Source: Okeania sp034190295 (GTDB lineage Bacteria; Cyanobacteriota; Cyanobacteriia; Cyanobacteriales; Microcoleaceae). Taken from it: a stretch of 64,000 nt of DNA. The notes below the pieces were generated by a model. It was given only the letters and a program-made list of their open reading frames with translations. It searched no databases and was not told where the DNA came from. Below, piece after piece: positions 57,174-64,000 of this stretch (within the stretch, counting starts at the first letter, position 1; each line of letters starts with the position of its first letter). Position numbers and translations under genes: made by a program. The stretch is taken from assembly GCA_034190295.1 (NCBI GenBank), contig JAXHSW010000015.1, forward strand, positions 17,013 through 81,012. The letters are read 5' to 3'.

Positions 57174-57920
57174 ATGGCAGAACTTGATTTTGAAATCCGA
57201 ATCCCGGAAACAGAAGAGATTAACAACTTAGTCATTCAGGAAGAATTTTTTTGGTTAAGCCAAAATGGAAAAGAACGTAAAGTGAAATTACACGACTATC
57301 GAGAACTTTACAGGATTCCACATTTGTACGAATATATAATGGGAAAATTACAAGAGAAATCCCATAGCGTCCTTTCTTCTTTACTGATAAATCGAGTTAT
57401 CCAAAATGGCGGAAATGTTGAAGATTTAGTAGTACTAGAAGTTGGAGCGGGTAGTGGAATGGTAGGTAAAGCTCTAGCAGATTTGGGAGTAAAATCCATC
57501 GTAGGAATTGACATTGTCCCAGAAGCAGCAGAAGCAGCAAAAAGAGAATATCCAGGAGTTTACGAGAATTATTATATTGAAGACCTCACGAATTTAAGTG
57601 AAGCAACTAGAGAGACCTTAAATACTAGAGGTTTTAACTGTATCGTTTGTGGTTCTGCTCTTGGGTTTAATCATATTCCTGCCCAAGCTTGGGCTAAAGC
57701 ATTTAACGCGATCGCTCCCAATAGTTGGGTGGCCTTTAATGTACAGAAAGAACGCTGGGAAGACAAAAGCGAGGCTTCCTTTTTAGCATGGCATCCTTGG
57801 GTAGATGAAAAGAAGATTTTTGAAATTGCTGAGACACATGAGTATCAACATCGATTTTATTTAGATGGACGGTCTCTTTATTATGTAGCTATCATTGGCA
57901 AGAAGGTAGGCAATATATAG
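57174..57920 (+). CDS. Class I SAM-dependent methyltransferase, paralogue 1
   Basis: The 248-residue protein has SAM motif I VVLEVGAGSGMVGKALADLG (about residues 86-105), motif II VGIDIVPEAAEAAKREYPGV, and a late stretch NSWVAFNVQKERWED. Upstream of the fold is a conserved N-terminal region, LHDYRELYRIPHLYEYIMGK, shared with the paralogue at 62883 (HDYAEVYQIPYLYEHLM). The two proteins are alike from end to end, so they arose by duplication. I know no characterised relative; the substrate is open. The gene precedes the PLP enzyme and the PhyH-like enzyme, but 400 bases and a repeat lie between. The CDS begins at the ATG 57174 after AT-rich DNA. Confidence 0.85.
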   Translation: MAELDFEIRIPETEEINNLVIQEEFFWLSQNGKERKVKLHDYRELYRIPHLYEYIMGKLQEKSHSVLSSLLINRVIQNGGNVEDLVVLEVGAGSGMVGKALADLGVKSIVGIDIVPEAAEAAKREYPGVYENYYIEDLTNLSEATRETLNTRGFNCIVCGSALGFNHIPAQAWAKAFNAIAPNSWVAFNVQKERWEDKSEASFLAWHPWVDEKKIFEIAETHEYQHRFYLDGRSLYYVAIIGKKVGNI

Positions 57921-58329
57921 CTGAAGTCAGAAGTCAGAAGTCAGAAGTCAAATTTTTGCTGTGACTAACTTTGAGAGGTCTTAACTAGCCATTAGCTTTT
58001 CGTGATAGTCATGCTGCGCTTACCAGCATTTAACTATCAGCGCTCATATCCGAGGGTTTGGCGTCCCCCACAAGACGAGCGAAAAAGCGCGTGGTGCACC
58101 TTTTCTGGTGGATTAAAACCCCATTATACACGCCAGATAAGCTGATAGCTGTTAACGCAGTTCCGACCTAGGAGGCTAGCTGAGTGCTGACTGCTACTTC
58201 AATAGTAATGGCAACTTTTATATCTCAAAGCTAATTCAAGAGCGCACCGAACAAAATTTAAAGATCCTAAAATTAGGATCTTGGCTGCCAAGCTATGGGT
58301 TTTTTCTGGACGAGAAATGTTTTTTATTT
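57921..58329. other. Leader of the PLP gene, with palindrome and repeats
   Basis: CAGAAGTCAGAAGTCAG heptamers (57928-57950) and a GCGCGTGGTGCACCTTTTC repeat (58085-58103) precede an AT-rich leader. The 22-base palindrome at 58261-58282 (AAGATCCTAA, two bases, TTAGGATCTT) is followed by CTTGG-CTG-CCAAG and a T6 run. Confidence 0.65.
58261..58282. promoter_or_regulatory. 10-bp-arm palindrome upstream of the PLP gene
   Basis: AAGATCCTAA pairs with TTAGGATCTT across two bases, 47 bases before the start codon at 58330. It overlaps a second hairpin (CTTGGCTGCCAAG, 58280-58292) followed by GCTATGGGTTTTTT. It could be an operator or an attenuator-like structure. Confidence 0.5.
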
Positions 58330-59490
58330 ATGGAGAAAACTGTGTCGAAACAAAAAAAAGTGACTTACACTAACAGTTGTATTACACCCATATATCAGAA
58401 TGCGGCCTATTTTTTTGAAAGTACCGAACAAGTCATCAAGTATCACGAAGATGAAGTAAGTTTAGGACGATATGGAAGATATGATAATCCAAATTGGTTA
58501 GAGTTTGAAAGTAAAATGGCTGCTCTCGATAATTATGAAAGCGCTCTGATGTTTTCATCGGGTATGAACGCGATAGTCACAACTGTATGTAGTTTTATTG
58601 AACAGAACGACCTATTAATTTACACTGGCAAATGTTATAGAAAAATTAGAAAGTTTTTCGATCTAGTCTTGCCTAAATGGGGAGTAAAAACAATACCCAT
58701 AGATCCAACAGATAGCGATGATTTTCTACAGAAATATCAAAGCAATGCCAAAATTTTGTTTGTAGAAATGCCATCAAACCCACATTTATATTTGGTGGAT
58801 CTAGCTAGAATCAAAAGTGAGATTAGCCCTGATACTTTATTGATTGTAGATAGTACGCTCTCGACACCCTATAACTTTCAACCCCAAAGATTTGGGGCAG
58901 ATTTGACCATTCATAGTTGTAGCAAGTATATTGGAGGTCATGGCGATATTTTAGCGGGAAGTGTAGCTGGGTCGCAAGAACTAATCGAACAAATTAGAAG
59001 TTATCGAAATGTTATGGGAGGTATTGCCGATCCCCATACTGCTTTTCTGTTGAACAGAAGTTTGGATACCCTGGAAATTAGAATGAGACACTTTAATGCA
59101 GCGGGAATGAAAATCGCCAAATATTTGCAACAGCATCCTCAAGTCAAAAAAGTTTTTTATACTGGTCTTGAAAGTCATCCTCACTACTCTCTAGGCAAAA
59201 AATATTTAACTGGACATGGAGGAGTAGTATCCTTTGAACTAGATGCAAACACAGAGGCAACCTCAGAATTTGTAGATGCTCTACAAGTTCCTTTTATGGG
59301 AACCAACTTTGGCTCGAGTCATGCTATGGTCGAACAATGTAGTGTCTTTACCTACTACCATCTCTCCCCCGCTGAAAAACAAGAGATTGGAATTACTGAC
59401 AGTTTGGTAAGATTGAGTATTGGTTATGAAGATAGCGACCTAGCGATCGAAGATATAGACAAAGCCTTGAAAGCGATCGCTAAAGGCTAA
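58330..59490 (+). CDS. Cys/Met-metabolism PLP enzyme (cystathionine gamma-synthase/lyase-like)
   Basis: A fold-type I PLP enzyme, 386 residues. The Schiff-base lysine is Lys199 (IHSCSKYIGGHGDILAG). The cofactor-binding features are the Tyr-x-Arg of the neighbouring subunit (GRYGRYDNPN, Tyr48/Arg50), the phosphate loop FSSGMNAI, Tyr103 stacking the ring and Asp174 (LIVDSTLSTPYNF). Family members catalyse gamma-replacement or gamma/beta-elimination on O-activated, thio- or halo-amino acids. The N-terminal TNSCITPIYQNAAYFFES is family-like. The next gene, an Fe/2OG enzyme, begins 44 bases downstream with its own AAGGAG site, so the pair form an operon. The exact substrate is unknown; a non-canonical amino acid is plausible. 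Confidence 0.9.
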   Translation: MEKTVSKQKKVTYTNSCITPIYQNAAYFFESTEQVIKYHEDEVSLGRYGRYDNPNWLEFESKMAALDNYESALMFSSGMNAIVTTVCSFIEQNDLLIYTGKCYRKIRKFFDLVLPKWGVKTIPIDPTDSDDFLQKYQSNAKILFVEMPSNPHLYLVDLARIKSEISPDTLLIVDSTLSTPYNFQPQRFGADLTIHSCSKYIGGHGDILAGSVAGSQELIEQIRSYRNVMGGIADPHTAFLLNRSLDTLEIRMRHFNAAGMKIAKYLQQHPQVKKVFYTGLESHPHYSLGKKYLTGHGGVVSFELDANTEATSEFVDALQVPFMGTNFGSSHAMVEQCSVFTYYHLSPAEKQEIGITDSLVRLSIGYEDSDLAIEDIDKALKAIAKG

Positions 59491-59534
59491 CATTAGCAGT
59501 TTTAAACAATTCAATTTTAGAAGGAGCATTTGCT

Positions 59535-60404
59535 ATGAACTTATTAGTTAATCAACTCAATCTAAACAAGAAAGATGTTGATTTCTTTCAAGAAAACGGA
59601 TTTATAACTTTAAGAGGATTGTTAACTATTAAAGCTATAAATGGTTTAAGAGAAATTACTCGCACTTCTCAACTTCAAAAACCTTTAAAAAATTTCTATG
59701 GAGATTTTGCAAAAATGGGTTATAATCTGGAAAACTCAACACTTGCAGAAATCTATCATTCCCAAGAACTTAGGGCTATATTCAATCAGTTAACTCAAAA
59801 AAAATTAAAATTTACACAAGCAATGGGGTTTGAATTAGAACCTCAAAAAACTGGGTTTAATTGGCACGTTGGAATTCAAGCTTTTCATTATATCATGCCA
59901 AAAGATTTTGCTTGTTCGTTATGGATTCCACTAGATCCAATTAATACAAATGAGCAACATGGAGGGATGGCATACGTTTCTAGGAATATTTATTCAGCTT
60001 ACGAGTATTTCTCTCTCATGCATCAATTAGTTCAATCATCAAATCTATCTGAATTGTTGACAGCTCAAGATTTTCATGATTCTCAATATGCCTCAAAAAT
60101 AGAAAGTTTAATCTTGGAAAAAAACAAAGTAGAAGACAATTTTGAAGTAGGTGATGCACTTTTATTTGATAAATTTGTTTGGCACAGAAGTTGTATTCTC
60201 AAAGAAGGAAAGCTTACATCTAGAATGGCTTATGTGATGCGTCTTATAGATGGTGAAGCTAGATATTCAAAAACTTTTTTAGAGGGTCTTGATAGAAGCC
60301 GCGCAACTTTTGGTAATCCTCTTCAAACTATGTTTGGGTATAAATTTTCACATCTCCAAGATGGCGAACCAATTTCAAAAAGCCGATCGGATGACGGAGA
60401 ATAG
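59535..60404 (+). CDS. PhyH-family Fe(II)/2-oxoglutarate enzyme with HxG in place of HxD
   Basis: The 289-residue protein has the phytanoyl-CoA-dioxygenase fold: FFQENGFITLRGLL at the start, SLWIPLDPINTNEQHGGMAY in the middle, and the second iron His217 in LLFDKFVWHRS with the 2OG-binding Arg230 (LTSRMAYVMR). The first iron motif is FNWHVGIQ: His111-Val-Gly113. Oxygenases of this family have His-x-Asp/Glu here; a Gly or Ala leaves room for chloride and is the mark of Fe/2OG halogenases (SyrB2, WelO5, BesD types). AAGGAG lies eight bases ahead of the ATG. It is 44 bases downstream of the PLP gene. Halogenase function is inference; an inactive or unusual hydroxylase is the alternative. Confidence 0.85.
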   Translation: MNLLVNQLNLNKKDVDFFQENGFITLRGLLTIKAINGLREITRTSQLQKPLKNFYGDFAKMGYNLENSTLAEIYHSQELRAIFNQLTQKKLKFTQAMGFELEPQKTGFNWHVGIQAFHYIMPKDFACSLWIPLDPINTNEQHGGMAYVSRNIYSAYEYFSLMHQLVQSSNLSELLTAQDFHDSQYASKIESLILEKNKVEDNFEVGDALLFDKFVWHRSCILKEGKLTSRMAYVMRLIDGEARYSKTFLEGLDRSRATFGNPLQTMFGYKFSHLQDGEPISKSRSDDGE

Positions 60405-61149
60405 AAAGCGGACGAGGGCTACAACCATTTTGCCAGCAGTAGTGTCGAAGTACCACTATCTTCAACAATGAATAATGAATAATTAGGGAATGCTCTTAAA
60501 AGTATGAGTGGTAGGGGTAGGAGCCAGAATCGGTGAATCGGTGAAGTCAGGAGGAATGGGAATTATAGAAGAAGTAGTCAGAAGAATCGTAAAAGTGATT
60601 TTCTACGCCTCGAAATGCCAAAAATCCTATATTTTTGAACCATTACCACCTAAAAGCTGGTACTCCCTTAGTACCTGAAAAGGGTAAAACCTTTACCTGT
60701 CAAGACTTTTATATGACTTCAGCAAGCCCTAATTAATAATTAATAATTAACAATTACCTCTCCTTGAAAAAGGATAGGATTGACTAATCATGAAAATTTT
60801 TATTTATTATCCCCGATCGAGGGGAGGCGCATACCCACAATTTTTCGGTAACTTTGGTTTACAGGGATTTGTTGATAAATATGCGTCTTCAATCAGCTAA
60901 TATTACTATAATAATTTAAGAGTTTGGCAATCAATAAAGAATCTTTTATTATTTAACTAGCTATTAGCTTGAGCGCATTTGGGTACCGGAATGCTCCCCT
61001 TGCCAGCTAGCCTCTTGCAGAGGAACTGCCTCTTTTCCTGCGGAATGCGGAGAAGGTGCGCGGAGGGGTAAAAGTCCCCTTCTAAACGTTTACTGCTGAG
61101 TGCTGAGTGCTGACCGCTTTTTTAACAAAACTTAATCAGGTAAAAAATT
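60405..61149. repeat. Repeat-filled spacer with terD relic
   Basis: A CGGTAA-type copy lies at about 60730-60850, then the terD relic, then GAGGAACTGCCTCTTTTCC and GCTGAGTGCTGAGTGC repeats up to 61115. Nothing else is recognised. Confidence 0.6.
60850..60900 (+). pseudogene. terD: C-terminal relic of a second terD
   Basis: NFGLQGFVDKYASSIS followed by TAA matches the end of TerD at 56500-56539 (SGLQGFVDKYAS). The preceding sequence is a repeat element ending GGTAAC, which has replaced the rest of the gene. The vWA gene begins 250 bases downstream, so a terD-vWA pair probably existed. Confidence 0.8.
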
Positions 61150-61929
61150 ATGCCCATATCTCTCGAAAAAATTGAAAGAGATGCTCCCAGATTAATCGAT
61201 CTTGCTAAAAAAGCAGATATTTCAATCCTTAAGGCAAATCTGACAAATCATCAGGCTAAAGTTGCACTTTGTCTAGATATTTCTGGCTCGATGTCCTTCC
61301 TTTATTCATCTGGTAAAATTCAAACTTTAGCAGAAAAAATATTAGCTCTAGGATGTCGGTTCGATGATAACGGTTCTATAGACATTTTTCTGTTTGGACA
61401 AAATCCTCATCGGGTAGGAGAAATGACTTTCGGTAACTTCCAAAATTTTATTCCTAACATAGAACAAGAATATCCTCTAGAAACAGGAACTTATTATGGC
61501 AAAGCCATGAAAATGATTAGAAATTTCTATTTTCCGGAGGGAAATGGCGATAGTAGAAATTCTCCTTTTACTGCAGATAAACCCATTTATGTAATGTTTG
61601 TCACTGATGGGGCAACTACTGATGAAGAAGAAACACAAAACCAGTTAAAATGGTCGTCTTTTGAGCCAATTTTTTGGCAGTTTATGGCTATTGGTAAGCC
61701 TCGGAAAGATGTTTCAGGAGAAGGACTTTCGGGTTTTGTTGGTAAAGCATTAGCTACTGATTTTAGCTTTCTGGAAAAACTCAATGAAATGAAGGGTTAT
61801 ACTGACAATGCAACTTTCTTTAATGTAGAAGATCCAGAACATATTTCCGATGACGAGCTTTACGATATATTAATGGCTGAATATCCTGCTTGGGTAAAGT
61901 TGGCTTATTCTAAAAAGTTACTTCAATAG
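61150..61929 (+). CDS. TerY/TerF-like vWA-domain protein
   Basis: The 259-residue protein is a von Willebrand factor A domain with an intact MIDAS: LCLDISGSMSFL (Asp43-x-Ser45-x-Ser47), the Thr-containing loop ETGTYYGKAMKMIRNFY and Asp in MFVTDGATTDEEE. The N-terminal PISLEKIERDAPRLIDLAKK is typical of vWA proteins encoded with TerD (TerF/TelA-associated type). It is cytoplasmic and would bind Mg2+/Ca2+ and a partner protein. A terD relic lies 250 bases upstream and terD itself 4.6 kb upstream. In between are the methyltransferase, PLP and PhyH genes, as if that cassette had been inserted into a ter locus. Confidence 0.9.
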   Translation: MPISLEKIERDAPRLIDLAKKADISILKANLTNHQAKVALCLDISGSMSFLYSSGKIQTLAEKILALGCRFDDNGSIDIFLFGQNPHRVGEMTFGNFQNFIPNIEQEYPLETGTYYGKAMKMIRNFYFPEGNGDSRNSPFTADKPIYVMFVTDGATTDEEETQNQLKWSSFEPIFWQFMAIGKPRKDVSGEGLSGFVGKALATDFSFLEKLNEMKGYTDNATFFNVEDPEHISDDELYDILMAEYPAWVKLAYSKKLLQ

Positions 61930-62233
61930 AAAATTGTGATTTTTAGTTAAACAGGACTTACGCAAATTCATCTTTAAAATGCGATATGTAGGGGCGAATG
62001 GCATTCGCCCTGACTGGATTTAGTGTCCGTCTGTTCCTGGAGCTAATAATATAGAATCCGGTTATACAGTATATGTTTATAATTCTATCCACACTTCAAT
62101 ACTAAATCCCCCCATCTCCCCATCTCCCCATCCCCCCATCTCCCCATCTCCCCATCTCATATAATAAGTATTCAACCTGATTCTATATAAATCATAGCTG
62201 ATAGCTGATAGCTGACGGCTGAGTGCTTACTCA
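61930..62233. repeat. Half MITE and CCGG element
   Basis: CAGGACTTACGCA at 61952-61964 is one end of the MITE family; the other end is missing. A CCGG element follows (about 62051 ATAGAATCCGGTTATACAG to 62190 CAACCTGATTCTATATA) with CCCCATCT octamers in the middle. Confidence 0.75.
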
Positions 62234-62563
62234 CTAACCAACAGCAAATTCAGTTAAACTACGTTTATAGGGAGCATGAAATCCTAAGACAATATCTTGT
62301 TTAGGAACCCCTGCAGCTATCAATTGATAGGCAATTCCGATTTCTGTTCCATCTCTTTGAATCCATATTTTATTATCTCTTAAATCAACATGAATAATTA
62401 CACCATAGATTCTTTTTTGTTCTTTCCAGCCAATATTTAAAACTTGATAATGATGGTGTTTTGTGTCAAAGAGAAGTTGAATTTCTGTGCTATTTTTTCC
62501 ATCATTAACTGAATGTTGGGTGAGAATATCTTGGATAAGTTGAGAGTAATTTATTCTTTCCAT
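62234..62563 (-). CDS. xisI: XisI-family protein
   Basis: The 109-residue protein matches XisI, one of the factors named for excision of the fdxN element in heterocyst-forming cyanobacteria: MERINYSQLIQDILTQHS, YQVLNIGWKEQKRIYGVIIH, DLRDNKIWIQRDGTEIGIAY and LIAAGVPKQDIVLGFHAPY. XisH and XisI occur as many paralogous pairs in filamentous cyanobacteria, often outside any excision element; their biochemical role is unclear. Here its partner XisH is only a fragment (62551-62686), and the start codon overlaps that fragment's end. Confidence 0.93.
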   Translation of the reverse strand: MERINYSQLIQDILTQHSVNDGKNSTEIQLLFDTKHHHYQVLNIGWKEQKRIYGVIIHVDLRDNKIWIQRDGTEIGIAYQLIAAGVPKQDIVLGFHAPYKRSLTEFAVG

Positions 62564-62686
62564 AACACGACTTCCTGTTTGATAGAATCAAAAATTAAGA
62601 GTTTAATTCGATATTCTGCCACAGAATCTTGAATAAATTGACGAGAAAAGAAATCTTCGCTTAAATTGGAGAGAAAATTAAGTCAT
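62551..62686 (-). pseudogene. xisH: xisH, C-terminal fragment cut off by a MITE
   Basis: Reading the minus strand, LNFLSNLSEDFFSRQFIQDS then VAEYRIKLLIFDSIKQEVVL and WKE stop is the XisH C-terminus (usual ending I-x-L-I-V-F-x-E-V-I-x-W). It overlaps the xisI start by 13 bases, as is usual for the pair. The upstream part is missing: at 62687 the sequence becomes a MITE, and nothing XisH-like follows beyond it. Confidence 0.8.
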
Positions 62687-62778
62687 CAGGACTTACGCAT
62701 GCAGACGAAATTATACGCAACCGGTAGGGGCGAATGGCATTCCTACTCACTAGATGTGGTGCCTCTGCGTAAGTCCTG
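62687..62778. mobile_element. 92-bp MITE (CAGGACTTACGCA ends)
   Basis: Perfect 13-bp inverted ends CAGGACTTACGCA and TGCGTAAGTCCTG. GTCAT flanks both sides (62682-62686 and 62779-62783), again a 5-bp target duplication. The interior contains GGTAGGGGCGAATGGCATTC. Same family as the copies in the 70-bp array. Confidence 0.9.
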
Positions 62779-62882
62779 GTCATATTAACACATCAGTTTC
62801 TCTTAAGTATTGACTAAATAGTTTTAGTTAGTGTAGAGTTGACGTCGAATTTATAATTAACTTATGGAAACAAGAAACAAAT

Positions 62883-63630
62883 ATGCATAAATTGGATTTT
62901 GAGATAGAACTACCAGAAATCGACAGTGTTCGCAATTTACCCCCCCCATGAAGAATACTTTTGGTTTAAGCAAAATGGAACAAAACGCAAACTGCGGTTA
63001 CATGACTATGCTGAGGTGTACCAAATTCCCTATCTCTATGAGCATCTGATGGAAAAGTTGGACTGTAAATCTCATATTGTCCTAACTTCTTTGTTGGTTG
63101 AACAATTTACCCAAGCAAGTGGCACAGTTGAAGATATGGTAGTCCTAGATATTGGCGCAGGAACTGGTTGGGTAGGCAAAGCTCTAGCTGACTTAGGGGT
63201 GAAATCAATTGTGGGAATTGATATTGTTCCTGAAGCAGCACAAGCAGCTCAAAGGCAGTATCCTGGAGTTTATGAGAACTACTATGTTGAGGACTTGACC
63301 AAGTTAACGGAAACGACTAAACAGGCATTAAATAGTCGAGGATTTAACTGCCTGATTTGTTGTTCTGCTCTCAGTCAAGGCCATGTTCCGGCTGATGCTT
63401 TAAGTGTAGTTTACGATCGGGTTATCCCTAATGGATTTATTGCTTTCAATGTAGCCCAGTATTTTTGGGAAGATGATACTAAGACTGGGTTTCGGCAGCA
63501 GCACTCTTGGGTAGAAGATCCATCGATTTTTGAAATTGTGCAGAAGCACCCATACCGACACCGATTTTATACGGACGGACGCCCCCTAGAATATTTAGCT
63601 ATTGTCGGTCGTAAGCGGTCTAGTTTCTAG
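62883..63630 (+). pseudogene. Class I SAM methyltransferase, paralogue 2, split by a C8 tract
   Basis: From the ATG at 62883 the frame reads MHKLDFEIELPEIDSVRNLP, then a run of eight Cs (62940-62947) and TGA. With seven Cs the frame would continue HEEYFWFKQNGTKRKLRLHD and on to the stop at 63630, matching paralogue 1 from its first residues (MAELDFEIRIPE). The SAM motif VVLDIGAGTGWVGKALADLG is intact. The ORF as given can only begin at the GTG 62926 or downstream. Either the C tract is a sequencing error, a slip that killed the gene, or a phase-variable switch. Substrate unknown. Confidence 0.85.
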
Positions 63631-63714
63631 AAAACTAGCTTTCATCAGGTCTCGGTCTTAGTTGGTTGCGGCCGAGAGTTAGATTTCAATTGGATTTTAA
63701 ATAAAAATAGAGAA
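63629..63714. other. Short spacer after methyltransferase 2
   Basis: CGGTCTTAGTTGGTTGCGGCC (20 bases at about 63653) lies in it; nothing else is seen. Confidence 0.4.
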
Positions 63715-63828
63715 ATGATGGTGTTTTGTCTCAAAGAGAAGTTGAATTTCTGTGCTATTTTTTCCATCATTAACTGAATGTTCGGTGAGAATTTTTTGGA
63801 TAAGTTGAGAATAATTTATTCTTTCCAT
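63715..63828 (-). pseudogene. xisI: xisI 5' fragment, duplicate of 62451-62563
   Basis: The minus strand reads MERINYSQLIQKILTEHSVN then DGKNSTEIQLLFETKHH, the same as the first 37 residues of xisI at 62563 with three changes. It ends abruptly at 63715. It follows methyltransferase paralogue 2 by 85 bases and indicates a duplication involving this end. Confidence 0.88.
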
Positions 63829-63842
63829 AATACGACGCTGAG

Positions 63843-64000
63843 GAGGTCATTTCAGTTATCAGTTATCAGTTATCAGTTATCAGTGATATAGAATCCGGTT
63901 GAATACTTATTATATGAGATGGGGGGATGGGGAGATGGGGAGATGGGGAGATGGGGAGATGGGGAGATGGGGAGATGGGGAGATGGGGAGATGGGGGGAT
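63843..64000. repeat. Heptamers and a CCGG element cut by the window edge
   Basis: AACTGAT-type heptamers (63848-63882) are followed by ATATAGAATCCGGTTGAATAC and then about nine GATGGGGA octamers to the end of the window. This is a CCGG element that continues off the edge. Confidence 0.85.

Noticed and set aside
62926..62946. GTG at 62926 as the true start of methyltransferase 2
   Set aside because: Homology to paralogue 1 begins at the ATG 62883 in another frame, so the C8 tract, not a different start, explains the sequence.
57174..63630. Toxin-antitoxin or phage-defence island
   Set aside because: No nuclease, toxin, reverse transcriptase or defence-type NTPase is visible; TerD and the vWA protein are the only genes with a loose link to phage or stress resistance.

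Overview
The window is an AT-rich piece of a filamentous cyanobacterial chromosome. Four things point there: repeated GCGATCGC (HIP1) sites, heptanucleotide tandem repeats of the AACTGAT, GATAGCT and CAGAAGT types, cyanobacterial-type genes (ABC1-family kinase, RRM protein, XisH/XisI pair), and a very low coding density. Roughly half the DNA is intergenic and full of small interspersed repeats. This resembles marine bloom- or mat-forming Oscillatoriales such as Trichodesmium, Okeania or Moorena; the genus is an inference. Five runs of exactly 100 Ns are scaffold gaps, and all of them sit inside tandem arrays.

Layout. 1-3.4 kb: 3' end of a class I aminotransferase, an RRM protein and clpX. 4.5-7.9 kb: a cobalamin riboswitch followed by hupE, a DUF1636 metal-binding protein and cobW, a cobalt/B12 supply locus. 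8.3-16 kb: a TerB-like gene, then decayed DNA with the remains of a kinase/vWA gene, a 124-bp tandem array, a DUF985 cupin with two in-frame stops, an EF-hand gene with one in-frame stop, and a 70-bp array carrying two copies of a MITE. 16-32 kb: scattered housekeeping and accessory genes (ABC1 kinase, SIS protein, leuD, TerB-like, STAS, Rieske oxygenase, AhpD-like protein with a divergent TetR regulator, DUF2459, hisA). 33-46 kb: upp, folB and URC4 on the minus strand, then folK, an SDR, a dihydropteroate-synthase-like protein, a QueD/PTPS protein, a flavoprotein broken by a 122-bp element and a MurL-like PP-loop protein. 47-56 kb: a duplicated EgtD-like methyltransferase (one copy dead), membrane proteins, a URC1-type GTP cyclohydrolase II homologue, an NMT1-type substrate-binding lipoprotein and terD. 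57-63.7 kb: a SAM methyltransferase, a Cys/Met-type PLP enzyme, a PhyH-family Fe(II)/2OG enzyme, a vWA protein, xisI with a truncated xisH, and a second methyltransferase split by a C8 tract.

How the genes fit together. upp, URC4 and URC1 are the three signature genes of the reductive-independent URC uracil-degradation route, here split over about 19 kb, with a possible pyrimidine-type uptake lipoprotein beside URC1. folB, folK, the SDR, the DHPS-like protein and the PTPS form a pterin neighbourhood whose DHPS-like member has lost the SRKS loop. Two TerB-like genes, terD, a terD relic, a TerY-like vWA protein and kinase/vWA remains are a scattered Ter-type stress module.

The best candidate for something undescribed is 57.1-60.4 kb. 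There the PhyH-family enzyme carries His-Val-Gly where oxygenases carry His-x-Asp/Glu, the substitution that defines Fe/2OG halogenases. It lies directly behind a cystathionine gamma-synthase/lyase-like PLP enzyme and near a methyltransferase whose paralogue occurs about 5 kb further on.
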